Source: JBDTME01 sp964583795 (GTDB taxonomy: Bacteria; Patescibacteriota; Microgenomatia; UBA1400; PJMF01). From it: a DNA stretch of 52,725 nucleotides. The first letter of the stretch is position 1; the number at the start of each line of letters is the position of its first letter. Below are positions 16,269-25,100 of this stretch, one piece after another. The stretch lies in contig CAZOWX010000010.1 of NCBI GenBank assembly GCA_964583795.1, forward strand, positions 1-52,725, given 5' to 3'. The position numbers were made by a program, and so were the translations under genes. A model generated the notes under the pieces. It was given only the letters and a program-made list of their open reading frames with translations, did not search any database and was not told where the DNA came from.

Positions 16269-17972
16269 TTATTTTTTTGTATTCTCAGTCGCTTTCAAAA
16301 ACTCAATAAACATCGCGTGAGGCTTCAGTGGCCGTGATTTGTATTCTGGATGAGCTTGAGTAGCGACAAAGAATGGGTGAATCTTTTTGGGTAACTCAAT
16401 CATCTCCACGAAAAAATCATCGGGCGACGTGCCGCTAATCACAAATCCTTTTTCTTCAAGGGCATTGCGATACTCATTATTAAACTCAAATCGATGGCGA
16501 TGACGCTCAGAGATGAGATGTTTCTTGGCATCTTTATATTGATGATGTTGCTGATACATTTGATCGATTAAAGTCCCTTTTTTGAGCACGCAGTCGTAGG
16601 CCCCTAAGCGCATACTTGCTCCATCCCCTTTAATTCTTTGATAGTGCGGATCAAAGGGAATGGCGTGAATGATAGGATCGGGAGTGTTCGGATCGACTTC
16701 TTGGGTGTGAGCTTGTTTGAGTCCAACTACGTTTCGTGCAAACTCAACTGCAGCAAGTTGCAATCCGTAACATAAACCCAAATACGGCACTTTGTGTTCA
16801 CGAGCATATTGGATGGCAGTAATTTTTCCTTCTACTCCTCTGCTTCCCCACCCGATTGGACAGATGATGCCATCAACTGATCGTAAATCTTTTTTGGCTT
16901 GGGCGTCGTTTTGTTCCAATTTTTCTGCATTGATAAACACCACTTCCAGTGCGACTTCATTTGCCCAGCTGGCATGATTCAACGCTTCGATGAGTGAGTG
17001 ATACGAATCAACCAGTTCATAATCACCGGTGGAAATATACTTTGCAATGATTCCGATACGCGTGGCATGTTTTTTGTCAGAGTGAATCTTGTCGATCAAT
17101 TTTCGCCAAGGTTTAAACTCACCATTGAGTTGCTTATATTTCAAAAATAATTTTTCTAACACTAACTCATCAAATCTTTGTTGTTGAAAGATCAGTGGCA
17201 ACTCGTAAATTGAGTCCATATCAGGATTAGAGATGACATGTTCTTTATTTAAGTTACAGTAAAAGGCTACTTTTTCCTTACGCTTGTCGTCAATCATGGT
17301 TTGGGCGCGACCAACAATGAAGTCGGGTTGAATCCCCATTGAGTTGAGCATTTTGACAGAGAGTTGGGTGGGTTTGGATTTGAGTTCGTGAATGTGTTCT
17401 GGAGAGGGAAAGTAAGTGACGTGAATATGAATCACATCTTTTGGTTGGCGCAGCTTCATCATACGATAGGTTTCGTAGTAGATAGCGTTTTGGTACTCTC
17501 CGGCAGTCCCGCCAAGCTCAACCAAAATAATATCAAAGCCTTCAGCTGCAAGTTGAATACGTCGAATGACCTCTTCTGGTACATAAGGAATGGCATCAAC
17601 TGTCGCGCCATTAAAAGTAAGATTTTTTGTGTCTTCAATCACTTTTAGGTATACCTGACCCATGGTGGTAAAGTTGCGATTTCCCACGTTTTCATCCAAG
17701 AAGCGCTCATAGGAACCTAAATCAAGATCAGCCTCGAGACCATCTTCGCACAGAAACACGTCACCATGCTCAATGGGATTAATGTTACCCGAATCAAGGT
17801 TAAGATAGTTTTCGCACTTAATATTAGTAACAGAGTACCCTTGGGCTTTAAGGAGGACCCCAAGAGATGCGGCGGTAATCCCCTTGCCAAGTCCACTCAG
17901 GACTCCGCCGGAGATGAAAATGTACTTGGGGGAATTGGTTGATGCTGTGGGTTTTTTTCCATGAATGCTCAT
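16269..17972 (-). CDS. pyrG: CTP synthase
   Basis: The enzyme makes CTP from UTP, ATP and glutamine. The N-terminal synthetase domain shows YIFISGGVLSGLGKGITAASLG, the allosteric/ATP segment NIKCENYLNLDSGNINPIEHG and ELGGTAGEYQ. The C-terminal class I glutaminase domain has the nucleophile in LGLCYGLQLAAVEFARN and the His/Glu pair in QAHPEYKSRP. The length of 567 residues is slightly above the usual 535-550. The near-consensus promoter at 17981-18009 leaves essentially no 5' leader, so CTP-dependent leader attenuation of the Bacillus type is unlikely here. Confidence 0.97.
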   Translation of the reverse strand: MSIHGKKPTASTNSPKYIFISGGVLSGLGKGITAASLGVLLKAQGYSVTNIKCENYLNLDSGNINPIEHGDVFLCEDGLEADLDLGSYERFLDENVGNRNFTTMGQVYLKVIEDTKNLTFNGATVDAIPYVPEEVIRRIQLAAEGFDIILVELGGTAGEYQNAIYYETYRMMKLRQPKDVIHIHVTYFPSPEHIHELKSKPTQLSVKMLNSMGIQPDFIVGRAQTMIDDKRKEKVAFYCNLNKEHVISNPDMDSIYELPLIFQQQRFDELVLEKLFLKYKQLNGEFKPWRKLIDKIHSDKKHATRIGIIAKYISTGDYELVDSYHSLIEALNHASWANEVALEVVFINAEKLEQNDAQAKKDLRSVDGIICPIGWGSRGVEGKITAIQYAREHKVPYLGLCYGLQLAAVEFARNVVGLKQAHTQEVDPNTPDPIIHAIPFDPHYQRIKGDGASMRLGAYDCVLKKGTLIDQMYQQHHQYKDAKKHLISERHRHRFEFNNEYRNALEEKGFVISGTSPDDFFVEMIELPKKIHPFFVATQAHPEYKSRPLKPHAMFIEFLKATENTKK

Positions 17973-17980
17973 GGAGATAC

Positions 17981-18009
17981 ATTGTAGGTGAGATGGGATA
18001 GAGTGGCAA
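17981..18009 (-). promoter_or_regulatory. pyrG promoter, leaderless
   Basis: TTGCCA (-35), exactly 17 nt, TACAAT (-10), then 8 nt to the ATG. It is one of the clearest promoters in the window and supports leaderless transcription of pyrG. Confidence 0.7.
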
Positions 18010-18093
18010 GTAGCTGTTTAGGGATCAGTATTAGGTATGAAGTGTAAAGTATTGAGAATGTGTTCGTTAAAAAATAGGTTCTTTTGAAGAAAG

Positions 18094-18693
18094 TTATCGT
18101 TTTTTCTTAAGTGGACGTACCGCTTCAGAAGGATCAATTGGGGGACCATCTTGCCCAACTTCGGTTTGGTCCGATAAAGCTGCAATTCTTGGCGCTCTTT
18201 CATCATTTTTTCTTTTTCTATGTAATACATGAACGTGTACTGCCTGATGTAATTTTGTCAGTACAACAGCACTATCGTAAGCTGGTGTGTCTGGATGGAT
18301 CTCTGAAATGTCAATTCCATATTGATACGATAACCGCCGTAATAATTCTCGCCCTTTTGTGGAATTTGCGTCTATTTTGAGTTCTTTAACAAAAATTGAA
18401 ATAATAATCTCGGCAGCTGTAGTCACTACTAGAGCTCCTCCAAGGAAAGGTTCAACACTATTAGTCAATACAAGTGAAGCAACAGCTATCAATTCAACAA
18501 CACTAGCCGTAGTGATTCCTGTCAACCAAGGAATCTGCTTAAGTCGATCTATGTGTTTGTTAAGTTCAGCGCGAAAAGTTTGCCAGTCTTTGCGGTCCCA
18601 GTCCACTCGTGCCTCAATGTCGCTAAGCCAAGCAGCCATGACTTCTTCATCATGGGTTGCTGGATCTACTTCACCAAAAGTGTATCTAACCAT
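18094..18693 (-). CDS. Hypothetical protein with two membrane segments
   Basis: The 199-residue product has an acidic soluble N-terminus (about 1-65), then two hydrophobic helices (about 66-85 and 90-110) separated by a short loop. A basic/acidic C-terminal domain follows, ending in PLKKKR. No family is recognised. A frame extension to a GTG at 18711 would run over the -10 box, so the ATG at 18691-18693 is preferred. It lies between pyrG and dnaE with its own promoter. Confidence 0.7.
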   Translation of the reverse strand: MVRYTFGEVDPATHDEEVMAAWLSDIEARVDWDRKDWQTFRAELNKHIDRLKQIPWLTGITTASVVELIAVASLVLTNSVEPFLGGALVVTTAAEIIISIFVKELKIDANSTKGRELLRRLSYQYGIDISEIHPDTPAYDSAVVLTKLHQAVHVHVLHRKRKNDERAPRIAALSDQTEVGQDGPPIDPSEAVRPLKKKR

Positions 18694-18699
18694 AACTTC

Positions 18700-18728
18700 A
18701 TTATATCGCACACATGCTGATTATTCAA
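18700..18728 (-). promoter_or_regulatory. Promoter of the two-TM gene, leaderless
   Basis: TTGAAT (-35), 17 nt, TATAAT (-10), then 6 nt to the ATG. This is close to the sigma-70 consensus and decides the start codon of the 18094 gene. Confidence 0.7.
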
Positions 18729-18788
18729 GAATTGTATTGGTTAAAAACATTGATACATGTGTTAGAAACTGAATAAAGGGGTAAAATA

Positions 18789-21700
18789 TTACTTGAGCAT
18801 CTCTTTAACCTGTTTCTCTAACTGGTCAGTCCAGTTGACAGTGTAGGGTAAGATAACGCGTTTTGGCATATCTCCGTTGGGGATGATCAGGGTGACTTGA
18901 TGTTCACCTTCCGATGATTTGAGCAGACTTCCCAATTGTTGTAAGGTTGCTTTTTGAGTTTTTCTGGGGATAAAAATTTCATGCCGCAGCTCTTGGGGAA
19001 CTGCGTCCAACAAAGACTCTTCTGGTACCGTAATTTTTTCAGCAACCAGTTGTAACTCGTCATCGCGAGAATCAACTTTGGCTTTCAATAAAATCACGCT
19101 TTCGTTTTTTAAATATTTTTCAAAATCTTTGAATAACTTTGGGAACACCACAAATCGAATCTTGCCACTTTGATCGTTTAAAGTCCCAAAACACATCTTG
19201 TCTTGGTTCTTTTTGGTCAGTACCAACTTAAAATCAGTGATAAAACCGCCAAACAAAAAGATTTGTCCGACATGAATGTGAGCATCGAGATCGCCAATTA
19301 ATTTGGTGGCTTGGGCAGCAACATTTTTGAGTGCTTTCCCCATTGGATGGTCAGTTAAATATATGCCCAGTAGCTCTTTCTCAAATGACAACAACTCTTG
19401 TTTTGGATACTCAGGAAGTGAGGGAAATGTGTCTTTGACTTCACGCACGTCATTTTCTTGTCCCGCAAACAAAGTGTCTTGTCCCTCATCGTCTGACTGA
19501 AATTGTGTTGCTTTGGTGCGAATATCATCAAGTTGAATCAACATCGAAGATCGAGTGGCAAACTGATCAAAAGTTCCGACTTTTATCAAACTTTCAAGAA
19601 CTTTTTTGTTGACCTTTCGACTTTCCGTACGCATCAAAAACTCAGTGAACGAGCGAAACGGTCCATCGGCGCGTCGCTCAATGATATGTTCGATGGCAGC
19701 AACACCCACATTTTTTATGGCATGTAGACCAAAACGAATCGCATATCCATTGAGTGAATCCGCATTTTTTTCAATGGTAAAGTTGTTACTGGATTGGTTA
19801 ATGTCTGGTGGCAATACAAAAATTCCCAGCTCTTTGCATTCCTGAATACCTTGTTCGACTTTGAGTTCACGGTTGGCACTATTTGCATTGGCTTCTATCG
19901 ATAACATAGCACACATGTACTCAACTGGATAATTGGCTTTGAGCCACCCAGTTTGGTAGGCGATCATGGCATAACAGGCACTGTGCGCTTTTCCAAAACC
20001 ATACCCGGCAAATTTTTCGATGAATCCCCATACTTGATCAATGGTTTTTTGATTGTAATTGAGCTTTTTCGCTCCCTCGTCAAATTTCTTTTTCTCTGCT
20101 TTCATGATCTCAATCTTTTTCTTTCCGATTGCTCGGCGCAACTCATCAGCTTGTCCCAATGAGTAACCTGCCATGACGTTAGCTACCTGCATACATTGTT
20201 CTTGGTACAACAAAATACCGTAGGTATCTTTCAATACTGGTTTAAGATCGATATGAGGATATTCAATCGTGTCAGGCGATAGTTTCCCTTGGACAAATGA
20301 GTCAATCAGGTCCATTGGTCCGGGACGGTATAAAGCGACCATAGCGGTAAGATCGGAAAAGACCGAGGGGCGCAAATTGCGTGCTAGTCGACGCATGCCG
20401 GCAGACTCCATCTGAAAAATTCCAGTGGTTTGGCCTCTGGTAATCATGTCATACACTTTTTTATCATCGAGGGCGATACTTTGTAGATCAATTTCTTTTC
20501 CCGTAGTACTTTTAATAACTTTGATGGCCTCTTCAAGGATGGATAAATTGCGCAGTCCCAAGAAGTCCATTTTCAGCAGGCCAATTGCGTCAGGGCTAAC
20601 ATTCAAATCCAGGACTCTCATGTCATATTGGGTCACGATTTTGCCTGATTTACTATCTTTTTGAATTGGAGTGTACTGGGTGAGCGCTTCATCAGAAATA
20701 ATCACTCCGGCAGCGTGTACACTCGTGTGGCGTGCGTTACTCTCTACACCCATAGCGAGATCAATCAGTTTTTTATACTTTTTATCTTGGTAATACGTCG
20801 CGAGTTCAGGAACTTGTTTGAGCGCATCTTTGATGTGAACAGTGTGGCCTTGGTGTGGTTCGGGGATGAGCTTAGCGATGTGATCGGCTTCGGTGTACTC
20901 AAACCCCAATACCCGACCAATATCACGAATGGCTGCTTTACTTTCCATCCGACCAAAGGTGATGATTTGAGCGACTTTGTCAGCCCCATATTTCTGAGTG
21001 GTGTACGCAATGACTTCTTCACGTCGGGTATCAGCAAAGTCAATATCGATATCAGGAGTTGAAGCGCGCTCAGGATTCATGAACCGTTCAAATGGTAGGT
21101 CATGGACTATGGGATCGATCGAGGTGATATTGAGCGAAAATGACAAAATTGATCCTGCAGCACTGCCGCGACCTGGACCCACCGAGATACCATTTTGTTT
21201 TGACCAGTTGATGAAGTCTTGAACAATTAAAAAGTATGTTAAGTACCCTTTATCTGCAATAACATCAATTTCGTAGTTAAGGCGTTTGGCTACTTTAGTG
21301 ATCAAATCAGTCTCAGGATCAATTTCAGCCCATGGTTGGCCTTTTGCTGTTGTGGCATGAGCTGAAACACCTGGATAAAATTTTTCTAATCGAGAAAAAG
21401 CCATCTTACGAAGAAATGATTCCGTTGTCTCGCCTTCGGGAATGTCATAGTGGGGGAAGATGACTTTACCCAGCGGAATTTCTAAGTCACATTGGTTAGC
21501 AATCTTGATAGTATTTTCAAGTGCATCGGGGTATTTGGCGAATGCATTTTCCATCTCTTGTGTTGATTTGATATAAAAATCGGGTGAATCAAGCATGGTC
21601 ATTCGGTTCGTGTCAGTGACCAGTTTTCGTGTTTGGACACAAAGCAGAGCATCCTGAGCTTCAGCATCAGTTGCGTTGACATAGTGGTTATCATTGGTCG

Positions 21701-22304
21701 CCACGAGAGGAATACCCAGTTCACGACTGAGTTGAATTTGGAGTTTGGTGAGCTCTTTAAGTTCTTCTATGTTGGGGTGATCTTGAATTTCAATATAAAA
21801 CCGACCTTCAAATTTTTCAAAATAAAGTTGCAGTTTTTGTTTCGCTGCTTCGTACTGATTATTACGCAGCAAATTATTAAAAATACTATTCATGCAGCCA
21901 CTGGTAGCAATGACTCCCTTTGAGTGGGTGAATAAAACTTCTTCATCAATTCTTGGTTTATAGGAAAACCCTTCCAAATGCCCAATACTAGTGAGTCTCA
22001 TTAAATTTCGATACCCTTCTAAGTTCATTGCTAACAATGTGATGTGAAATTGATCTGAACCTGGGCGAGGTTGTTTATTGAGTCGTGACTCTTTGGACAT
22101 GTAGGCTTCCAATCCTACAATTGGCTTGATGCCCATTGCTCGAGCTTTGTTGTAAAAATGCACTGCTCCGTGCATGGCTCCATGATCAGTGAGTGCCAAG
22201 GCAGGTTGATTGAGTTCCTTGGCTTTTTCAAGCATGTCAGGTAACTTGCTCAGACCATCAAGCAGTGAGTACTCAGAGTGGTTATGAAGGTGAACGAATG
22301 ACAT
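18789..22304 (-). CDS. dnaE: DNA polymerase III alpha subunit
   Basis: This is the replicative C-family polymerase, 1171 residues. The N-terminal PHP domain keeps metal-ligand motifs (FVHLHNHSEYSLLDG, LALTDHGAMHG), so it may retain phosphoesterase proofreading activity. The polymerase core has SVGPGRGSAAGS and PDIDIDFADTRREEV with the catalytic aspartates, and GIFQMESAGM. Helix-hairpin-helix and OB-fold regions follow (HVGQIFLFGGFITDF near residue 1000). The start is at the second in-frame ATG (MSFVHLHNHS), because the promoter at 22312-22340 overlaps the upstream extension. It lacks the N-terminal exonuclease domain of PolC. Confidence 0.97.
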   Translation of the reverse strand: MSFVHLHNHSEYSLLDGLSKLPDMLEKAKELNQPALALTDHGAMHGAVHFYNKARAMGIKPIVGLEAYMSKESRLNKQPRPGSDQFHITLLAMNLEGYRNLMRLTSIGHLEGFSYKPRIDEEVLFTHSKGVIATSGCMNSIFNNLLRNNQYEAAKQKLQLYFEKFEGRFYIEIQDHPNIEELKELTKLQIQLSRELGIPLVATNDNHYVNATDAEAQDALLCVQTRKLVTDTNRMTMLDSPDFYIKSTQEMENAFAKYPDALENTIKIANQCDLEIPLGKVIFPHYDIPEGETTESFLRKMAFSRLEKFYPGVSAHATTAKGQPWAEIDPETDLITKVAKRLNYEIDVIADKGYLTYFLIVQDFINWSKQNGISVGPGRGSAAGSILSFSLNITSIDPIVHDLPFERFMNPERASTPDIDIDFADTRREEVIAYTTQKYGADKVAQIITFGRMESKAAIRDIGRVLGFEYTEADHIAKLIPEPHQGHTVHIKDALKQVPELATYYQDKKYKKLIDLAMGVESNARHTSVHAAGVIISDEALTQYTPIQKDSKSGKIVTQYDMRVLDLNVSPDAIGLLKMDFLGLRNLSILEEAIKVIKSTTGKEIDLQSIALDDKKVYDMITRGQTTGIFQMESAGMRRLARNLRPSVFSDLTAMVALYRPGPMDLIDSFVQGKLSPDTIEYPHIDLKPVLKDTYGILLYQEQCMQVANVMAGYSLGQADELRRAIGKKKIEIMKAEKKKFDEGAKKLNYNQKTIDQVWGFIEKFAGYGFGKAHSACYAMIAYQTGWLKANYPVEYMCAMLSIEANANSANRELKVEQGIQECKELGIFVLPPDINQSSNNFTIEKNADSLNGYAIRFGLHAIKNVGVAAIEHIIERRADGPFRSFTEFLMRTESRKVNKKVLESLIKVGTFDQFATRSSMLIQLDDIRTKATQFQSDDEGQDTLFAGQENDVREVKDTFPSLPEYPKQELLSFEKELLGIYLTDHPMGKALKNVAAQATKLIGDLDAHIHVGQIFLFGGFITDFKLVLTKKNQDKMCFGTLNDQSGKIRFVVFPKLFKDFEKYLKNESVILLKAKVDSRDDELQLVAEKITVPEESLLDAVPQELRHEIFIPRKTQKATLQQLGSLLKSSEGEHQVTLIIPNGDMPKRVILPYTVNWTDQLEKQVKEMLK

Positions 22305-22311
22305 TGGCTGT

Positions 22312-22340
22312 AGTGTAATGAGAACTGGTAATAGTTGCAA
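22312..22340 (-). promoter_or_regulatory. dnaE promoter, leaderless
   Basis: TTGCAA (-35), 17 nt, TACACT (-10), then 7 nt to the ATG at 22302-22304. Spacing is good although the -10 is only 4 of 6. Confidence 0.5.
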
Positions 22341-22357
22341 GTTTCAAGATTTTTGGT

Positions 22358-22430
22358 TGCTACAAGCTTCAAGCTACAGGCTACAAGTGACACAAGCTTT
22401 TCCTTTACAATCAGCGTCCCTTGTCAGTGA
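22358..22430 (+). repeat. Dispersed composite repeat, copy 2 (internally deleted)
   Basis: GCTACAA/GCTTCAA heptamers run straight into CAAGTGACACAAGC and a tail that matches the end of the copy at 12132, including TTGTCAGTRAAT. The middle of about 80 bp present in the other two copies is missing. The gap 22341-22709 contains only repeats. Confidence 0.65.
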
Positions 22431-22500
22431 ATATTGTCATTTTTAAATAAATTCCAATAAAGAAATAACGCTGAATCGACAGCAAGAAAAATAAAGAAGG

Positions 22501-22528
22501 CGTCATCCTGAACTCGTTTCAGGATCTA
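22501..22528 (-). repeat. REP-like palindrome, TCCTGAA type
   Basis: CGTCATCCTGAA and TTCAGGATCTA arms surround a short loop. The ends match the GGATCC/GATGACG ends of the GC-rich palindromes, but the stem body is different. Confidence 0.7.
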
Positions 22529-22671
22529 TACGCAGAAAACATGAAAAGTAGTTTCTCTTCTTCTGAAGAAGAGCCGGACTATCTGGTCGACAGGAGCATC
22601 TGTTAAGAATTTTTAAAAAAATCCTCCATGATTAAGAGATGAGTTTGCCAATAGAGACAAGATTTTAATAC

Positions 22672-22712
22672 ATAACTAATTACAATCTATCCGTCAACTA
22701 TCAGTTAAACTA
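22672..22712. repeat. Heptamer array abutting the gatB stop
   Basis: Degenerate 7-bp units of the type CTAATTA and CAATCTA begin right after the TAG of gatB, read on the minus strand. Confidence 0.6.
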
Positions 22713-24209
22713 ATTTGTTAATTGTTTTTCTAAAGTTGTCTTTACACTTTGTGGATCGACTTTCTTACCGAGCTTTCTCATCACCTGACCCATCAAAAAG
22801 CCAATGATTTGCGTTTTTCCAGCTTGATAGTCAGTGACGGCTTTTGGCTGTTCTTTAATAATAGAAGCAATAATTGTTTCAAGTTCACTCGTATCGACTG
22901 TATCAACGTGGGTAAATTCTTCAAATGTTTTGAGTAACTTGTCTGGACTCTCTAGCAACTGCGTTGCAAGTTTTTTGTTGACTAATAAATTAGCAAGTTT
23001 ATTGACATCTTGTTTGTTTTGCACAAAAAGTTGAGCGATAGCTTCGAACTGTTGCGTTTGAGTTGGAGTTACCGTGAGTACTTGCGCATAGCGTTTTTCA
23101 ACTTGATACTCTTTTCCCCATCGTTCAACGATCTGATCGGGAAGCTCTGGGAGTTGACTCTTGAGTTCATCAATTTGTTTTTGAGTGAACAGTATTGGAG
23201 GTAAATCAGGGTCAGGGAAGTAACGATAGTCTTCAGCATCTTCCTTTGACCGCTGGGAGAAAGTTTCGCTTTTTTTTTCATTCCAACCACGAGTTTCCTG
23301 CGTTGGTACTTCTCCTTTTGCAAGGATTTTTGATTGACGATCAATTTCAAATGCAACTGCCTTTTCTAGAAACCCAAACGAGTTGATATTCTTTACCTCA
23401 ACTTTATACTTGGGTAAATCTTCTTCAGTGAGACGCTTGTTGCTTGTGGCTTGTAGCTTGAAGCTATCCAAGAGCGAGATATTTGCCTCCAAGCGCAGGC
23501 TTCCCTGTTCCATGTTGCAATCAGAGATGTCCAGGAATCGCAAAATTTGACGCAGTTTTTTACCATACGCTTTTGCATGTGCTGCACTGTGGATGTCCGG
23601 TTCAGTTACAATTTCTACTAGTGGGACGCCTCCTCTATTGAAGTCAACGAGACTCACTTTTTGTTCTACAATTTTTTCAGTAGGTCCTGAATATTCATGT
23701 CTCAAATTTTTTGTATTTTCTTGTGGAGTTCGACTTGACTTTTCAGGATGACGGTTTGCAGAATTAACCGAGATAGTTTGATGAATCAATTTTCCAGTAT
23801 CTTCTTCCAAGTGAATACGGCGAATACGCACCGGCCCTTCTTCTGTCTCCAGAATGCCATGTTCACAAAACGGAATATCGTACTGACTAATCTGATAGCC
23901 TTTTGGCAAATCAGGGTAGAAGTAGTTTTTTCGATCAAACTTGGAAAACAAGTTGATTGTACAGTTGAGCGCCAGTCCTAACTTAATGGTCCACTCAATA
24001 GCCTTTTTATTGGCAACTGGCAGCGCTCCAGGCATGCCAAGACACACTGGGCATGTGTAGACATTCGGTTTCGGAGCGTGGAAGGGATCATTTTTACAAC
24101 CACAAAACATTTTGGAATTAGTCTTTAGTTCGGCATGAACTTCCATACCGATTATTGGGGTATAGATAATGGATGATGGATGATGGATGGATGACTTTTT
24201 ATTTTTCAT
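22710..24209 (-). CDS. gatB: Aspartyl/glutamyl-tRNA amidotransferase subunit B with repeat-derived insertions
   Basis: GatB phosphorylates Glu-tRNAGln or Asp-tRNAAsn and receives ammonia from GatA. The family pattern is clear: TPIIGMEVHAELKTNSKMFCGC, CPVCLGMPGALPV, FDRKNYFYPDLPKGYQISQYD, SLVDFNRGGVPLVEIVTEPD, DYRYFPDPDLPP and the YqeY-like C-terminus. Three parts are odd. The first 16 residues are encoded by the inner arm of the S23 cassette. About 37 extra residues before SLVDFN come largely from a palindrome-bounded segment (23682-23754). About 12 extra residues near DSFKLQATSNKR come from a heptamer array (23434-23469). All keep the frame. The length of 499 compares with about 475. Confidence 0.95.
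   Translation of the reverse strand: MKNKKSSIHHPSSIIYTPIIGMEVHAELKTNSKMFCGCKNDPFHAPKPNVYTCPVCLGMPGALPVANKKAIEWTIKLGLALNCTINLFSKFDRKNYFYPDLPKGYQISQYDIPFCEHGILETEEGPVRIRRIHLEEDTGKLIHQTISVNSANRHPEKSSRTPQENTKNLRHEYSGPTEKIVEQKVSLVDFNRGGVPLVEIVTEPDIHSAAHAKAYGKKLRQILRFLDISDCNMEQGSLRLEANISLLDSFKLQATSNKRLTEEDLPKYKVEVKNINSFGFLEKAVAFEIDRQSKILAKGEVPTQETRGWNEKKSETFSQRSKEDAEDYRYFPDPDLPPILFTQKQIDELKSQLPELPDQIVERWGKEYQVEKRYAQVLTVTPTQTQQFEAIAQLFVQNKQDVNKLANLLVNKKLATQLLESPDKLLKTFEEFTHVDTVDTSELETIIASIIKEQPKAVTDYQAGKTQIIGFLMGQVMRKLGKKVDPQSVKTTLEKQLTN
23434..23469 (-). repeat. Heptamer array inside the gatB coding sequence
   Basis: Five 7-bp units of the GCTTGTN type lie inside gatB, the same family as the arrays at 12132, 22358 and 27020. 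They encode the SFKLQATSNK segment, in a variable stretch between LRLEANISL and KVEVKNINSF. Confidence 0.75.
23682..23754 (-). repeat. REP-like palindrome-bounded segment inside gatB
   Basis: On the minus strand the segment starts CCGTCATCCTGAA and ends TTCAGGACCT, matching the ends of the palindrome at 22501, with about 50 bp in between. It is translated in frame as roughly 24 extra residues starting NRHPEKSSRT. Confidence 0.65.
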
Positions 24210-24581
24210 TTTTTTTCTAACTTAAACTTTCTAAAAGCTCTAATTCTTTTAATAAGTATTACAATTTCATTAATCAATTCATCGTTTCGAAGCAATTGCA
24301 TTTTCTGACAGAAGTATAATTGTGACAAACATTCATATGCCGAATTAATTGCGATTTTTATATATTTGGTTTCCTCTTTAATCGATTCGCAACCACTTCC
24401 CTCAGCTATATTGCTGGAAATTGATAAACTTGATCGATTCATCTGGTCCCCAATTGATTTTTTATGTTCAATTGAAAATCGTTGGGTTAAATTAAAAATT
24501 TTAACTGCAAAATCGAGTGAGTTTTGCCAAATTTCTAATTTTTCAAAAGGTGCTCCCATCGGTCCATCATCCATTATCTAT
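24162..24581. mobile_element. IVS-like cassette 1: S23-type gene between inverted heptamer arrays
   Basis: A 19-bp perfect inverted repeat (ATAGATAATGGATGATGGA at 24162-24180, complement at 24563-24581) brackets a four-helix-bundle gene. Both arms are part of 7-bp arrays. The inner end lies within codons 10-16 of gatB, so the cassette supplies the gatB start codon. The other end abuts the NUDIX gene. A transcript through it could fold with the arms paired, like the intervening sequences that carry S23 genes in some 23S rRNAs. Mobility is inferred, not shown. Confidence 0.5.
24206..24574 (-). CDS. Four-helix-bundle protein, S23/IVS-encoded family
   Basis: The 122-residue protein has the S23 (23S rRNA intervening-sequence protein, Avd-like) pattern. 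FEKLEIWQNSLDFAVKIF is followed by QMNRSSLSISSNIAEGSG, then EETKYIKIAINSAYECLSQL and a last helix ending in a basic tail. Members form a pentameric four-helix bundle and are thought to bind nucleic acid; no catalytic site is known. The first codons lie in the heptamer array, and an ATG five codons in (24559) is an alternative start. Its TGA overlaps the gatB ATG, so it is translationally coupled. A second copy family member is at 32459. Confidence 0.9.
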   Translation of the reverse strand: MDDGPMGAPFEKLEIWQNSLDFAVKIFNLTQRFSIEHKKSIGDQMNRSSLSISSNIAEGSGCESIKEETKYIKIAINSAYECLSQLYFCQKMQLLRNDELINEIVILIKRIRAFRKFKLEKK

Positions 24582-24596
24582 GATCTATATATCTAA

Positions 24597-25100
24597 TTAG
24601 TATATTTTTATATTATCTTGAATATCTGAAATTGTGATATTTGATTTTGTATTTTTATTTTTGATATACGTTTCGATATCTTTTTTAATTCCTGGTATTG
24701 TCAGTAAATCGAGTGCTTCTTGTGGTGTGACCCAGCGAAACTCTGAATGCTCATGCGATAATGTTGGCTTTTCTATTTGTGTTTCGCAGATGAAAGTGAA
24801 GCCATATAGTTCGGCATCAACATGCTTACTTCCCCGATAAATGTGCCAAATTCGATTCAATTTTTTTACTTTTAAATCAGTAATTCCGGTTTCTTCAAAG
24901 ACTTCTCGCTTCAACGCCGTTGCCAGCTCTTCATGATGGTCGATACGACCATAAATCATTTCCCAACTGCCGTGATTCACTTCTGTTGTAGCGCGTTTAC
25001 CGAGCAGAATAGTATCTGTCCCTTTTAGCTCGATTATTGCCCCAACCCCGATCATGAATGAGCCGATTTTTCGAATTTGATCTCTCATACTGATATCCAT
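24597..25100 (-). CDS. NUDIX hydrolase
   Basis: The Nudix box spans residues 51-73 and is complete: G-x5-E-x7-REVFEETGI. These enzymes cleave nucleoside diphosphates linked to another group; the substrate here is unknown. The 167-residue length and the WHIYRGSKHVDAELYGFTF segment fit a small cytoplasmic housecleaning enzyme of the MutT type. It lies inside the gat operon between gatA and the S23 gene. Both its ends are flanked by heptamer arrays, so it may have been captured together with them. Confidence 0.9.
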   Translation of the reverse strand: MDISMRDQIRKIGSFMIGVGAIIELKGTDTILLGKRATTEVNHGSWEMIYGRIDHHEELATALKREVFEETGITDLKVKKLNRIWHIYRGSKHVDAELYGFTFICETQIEKPTLSHEHSEFRWVTPQEALDLLTIPGIKKDIETYIKNKNTKSNITISDIQDNIKIY

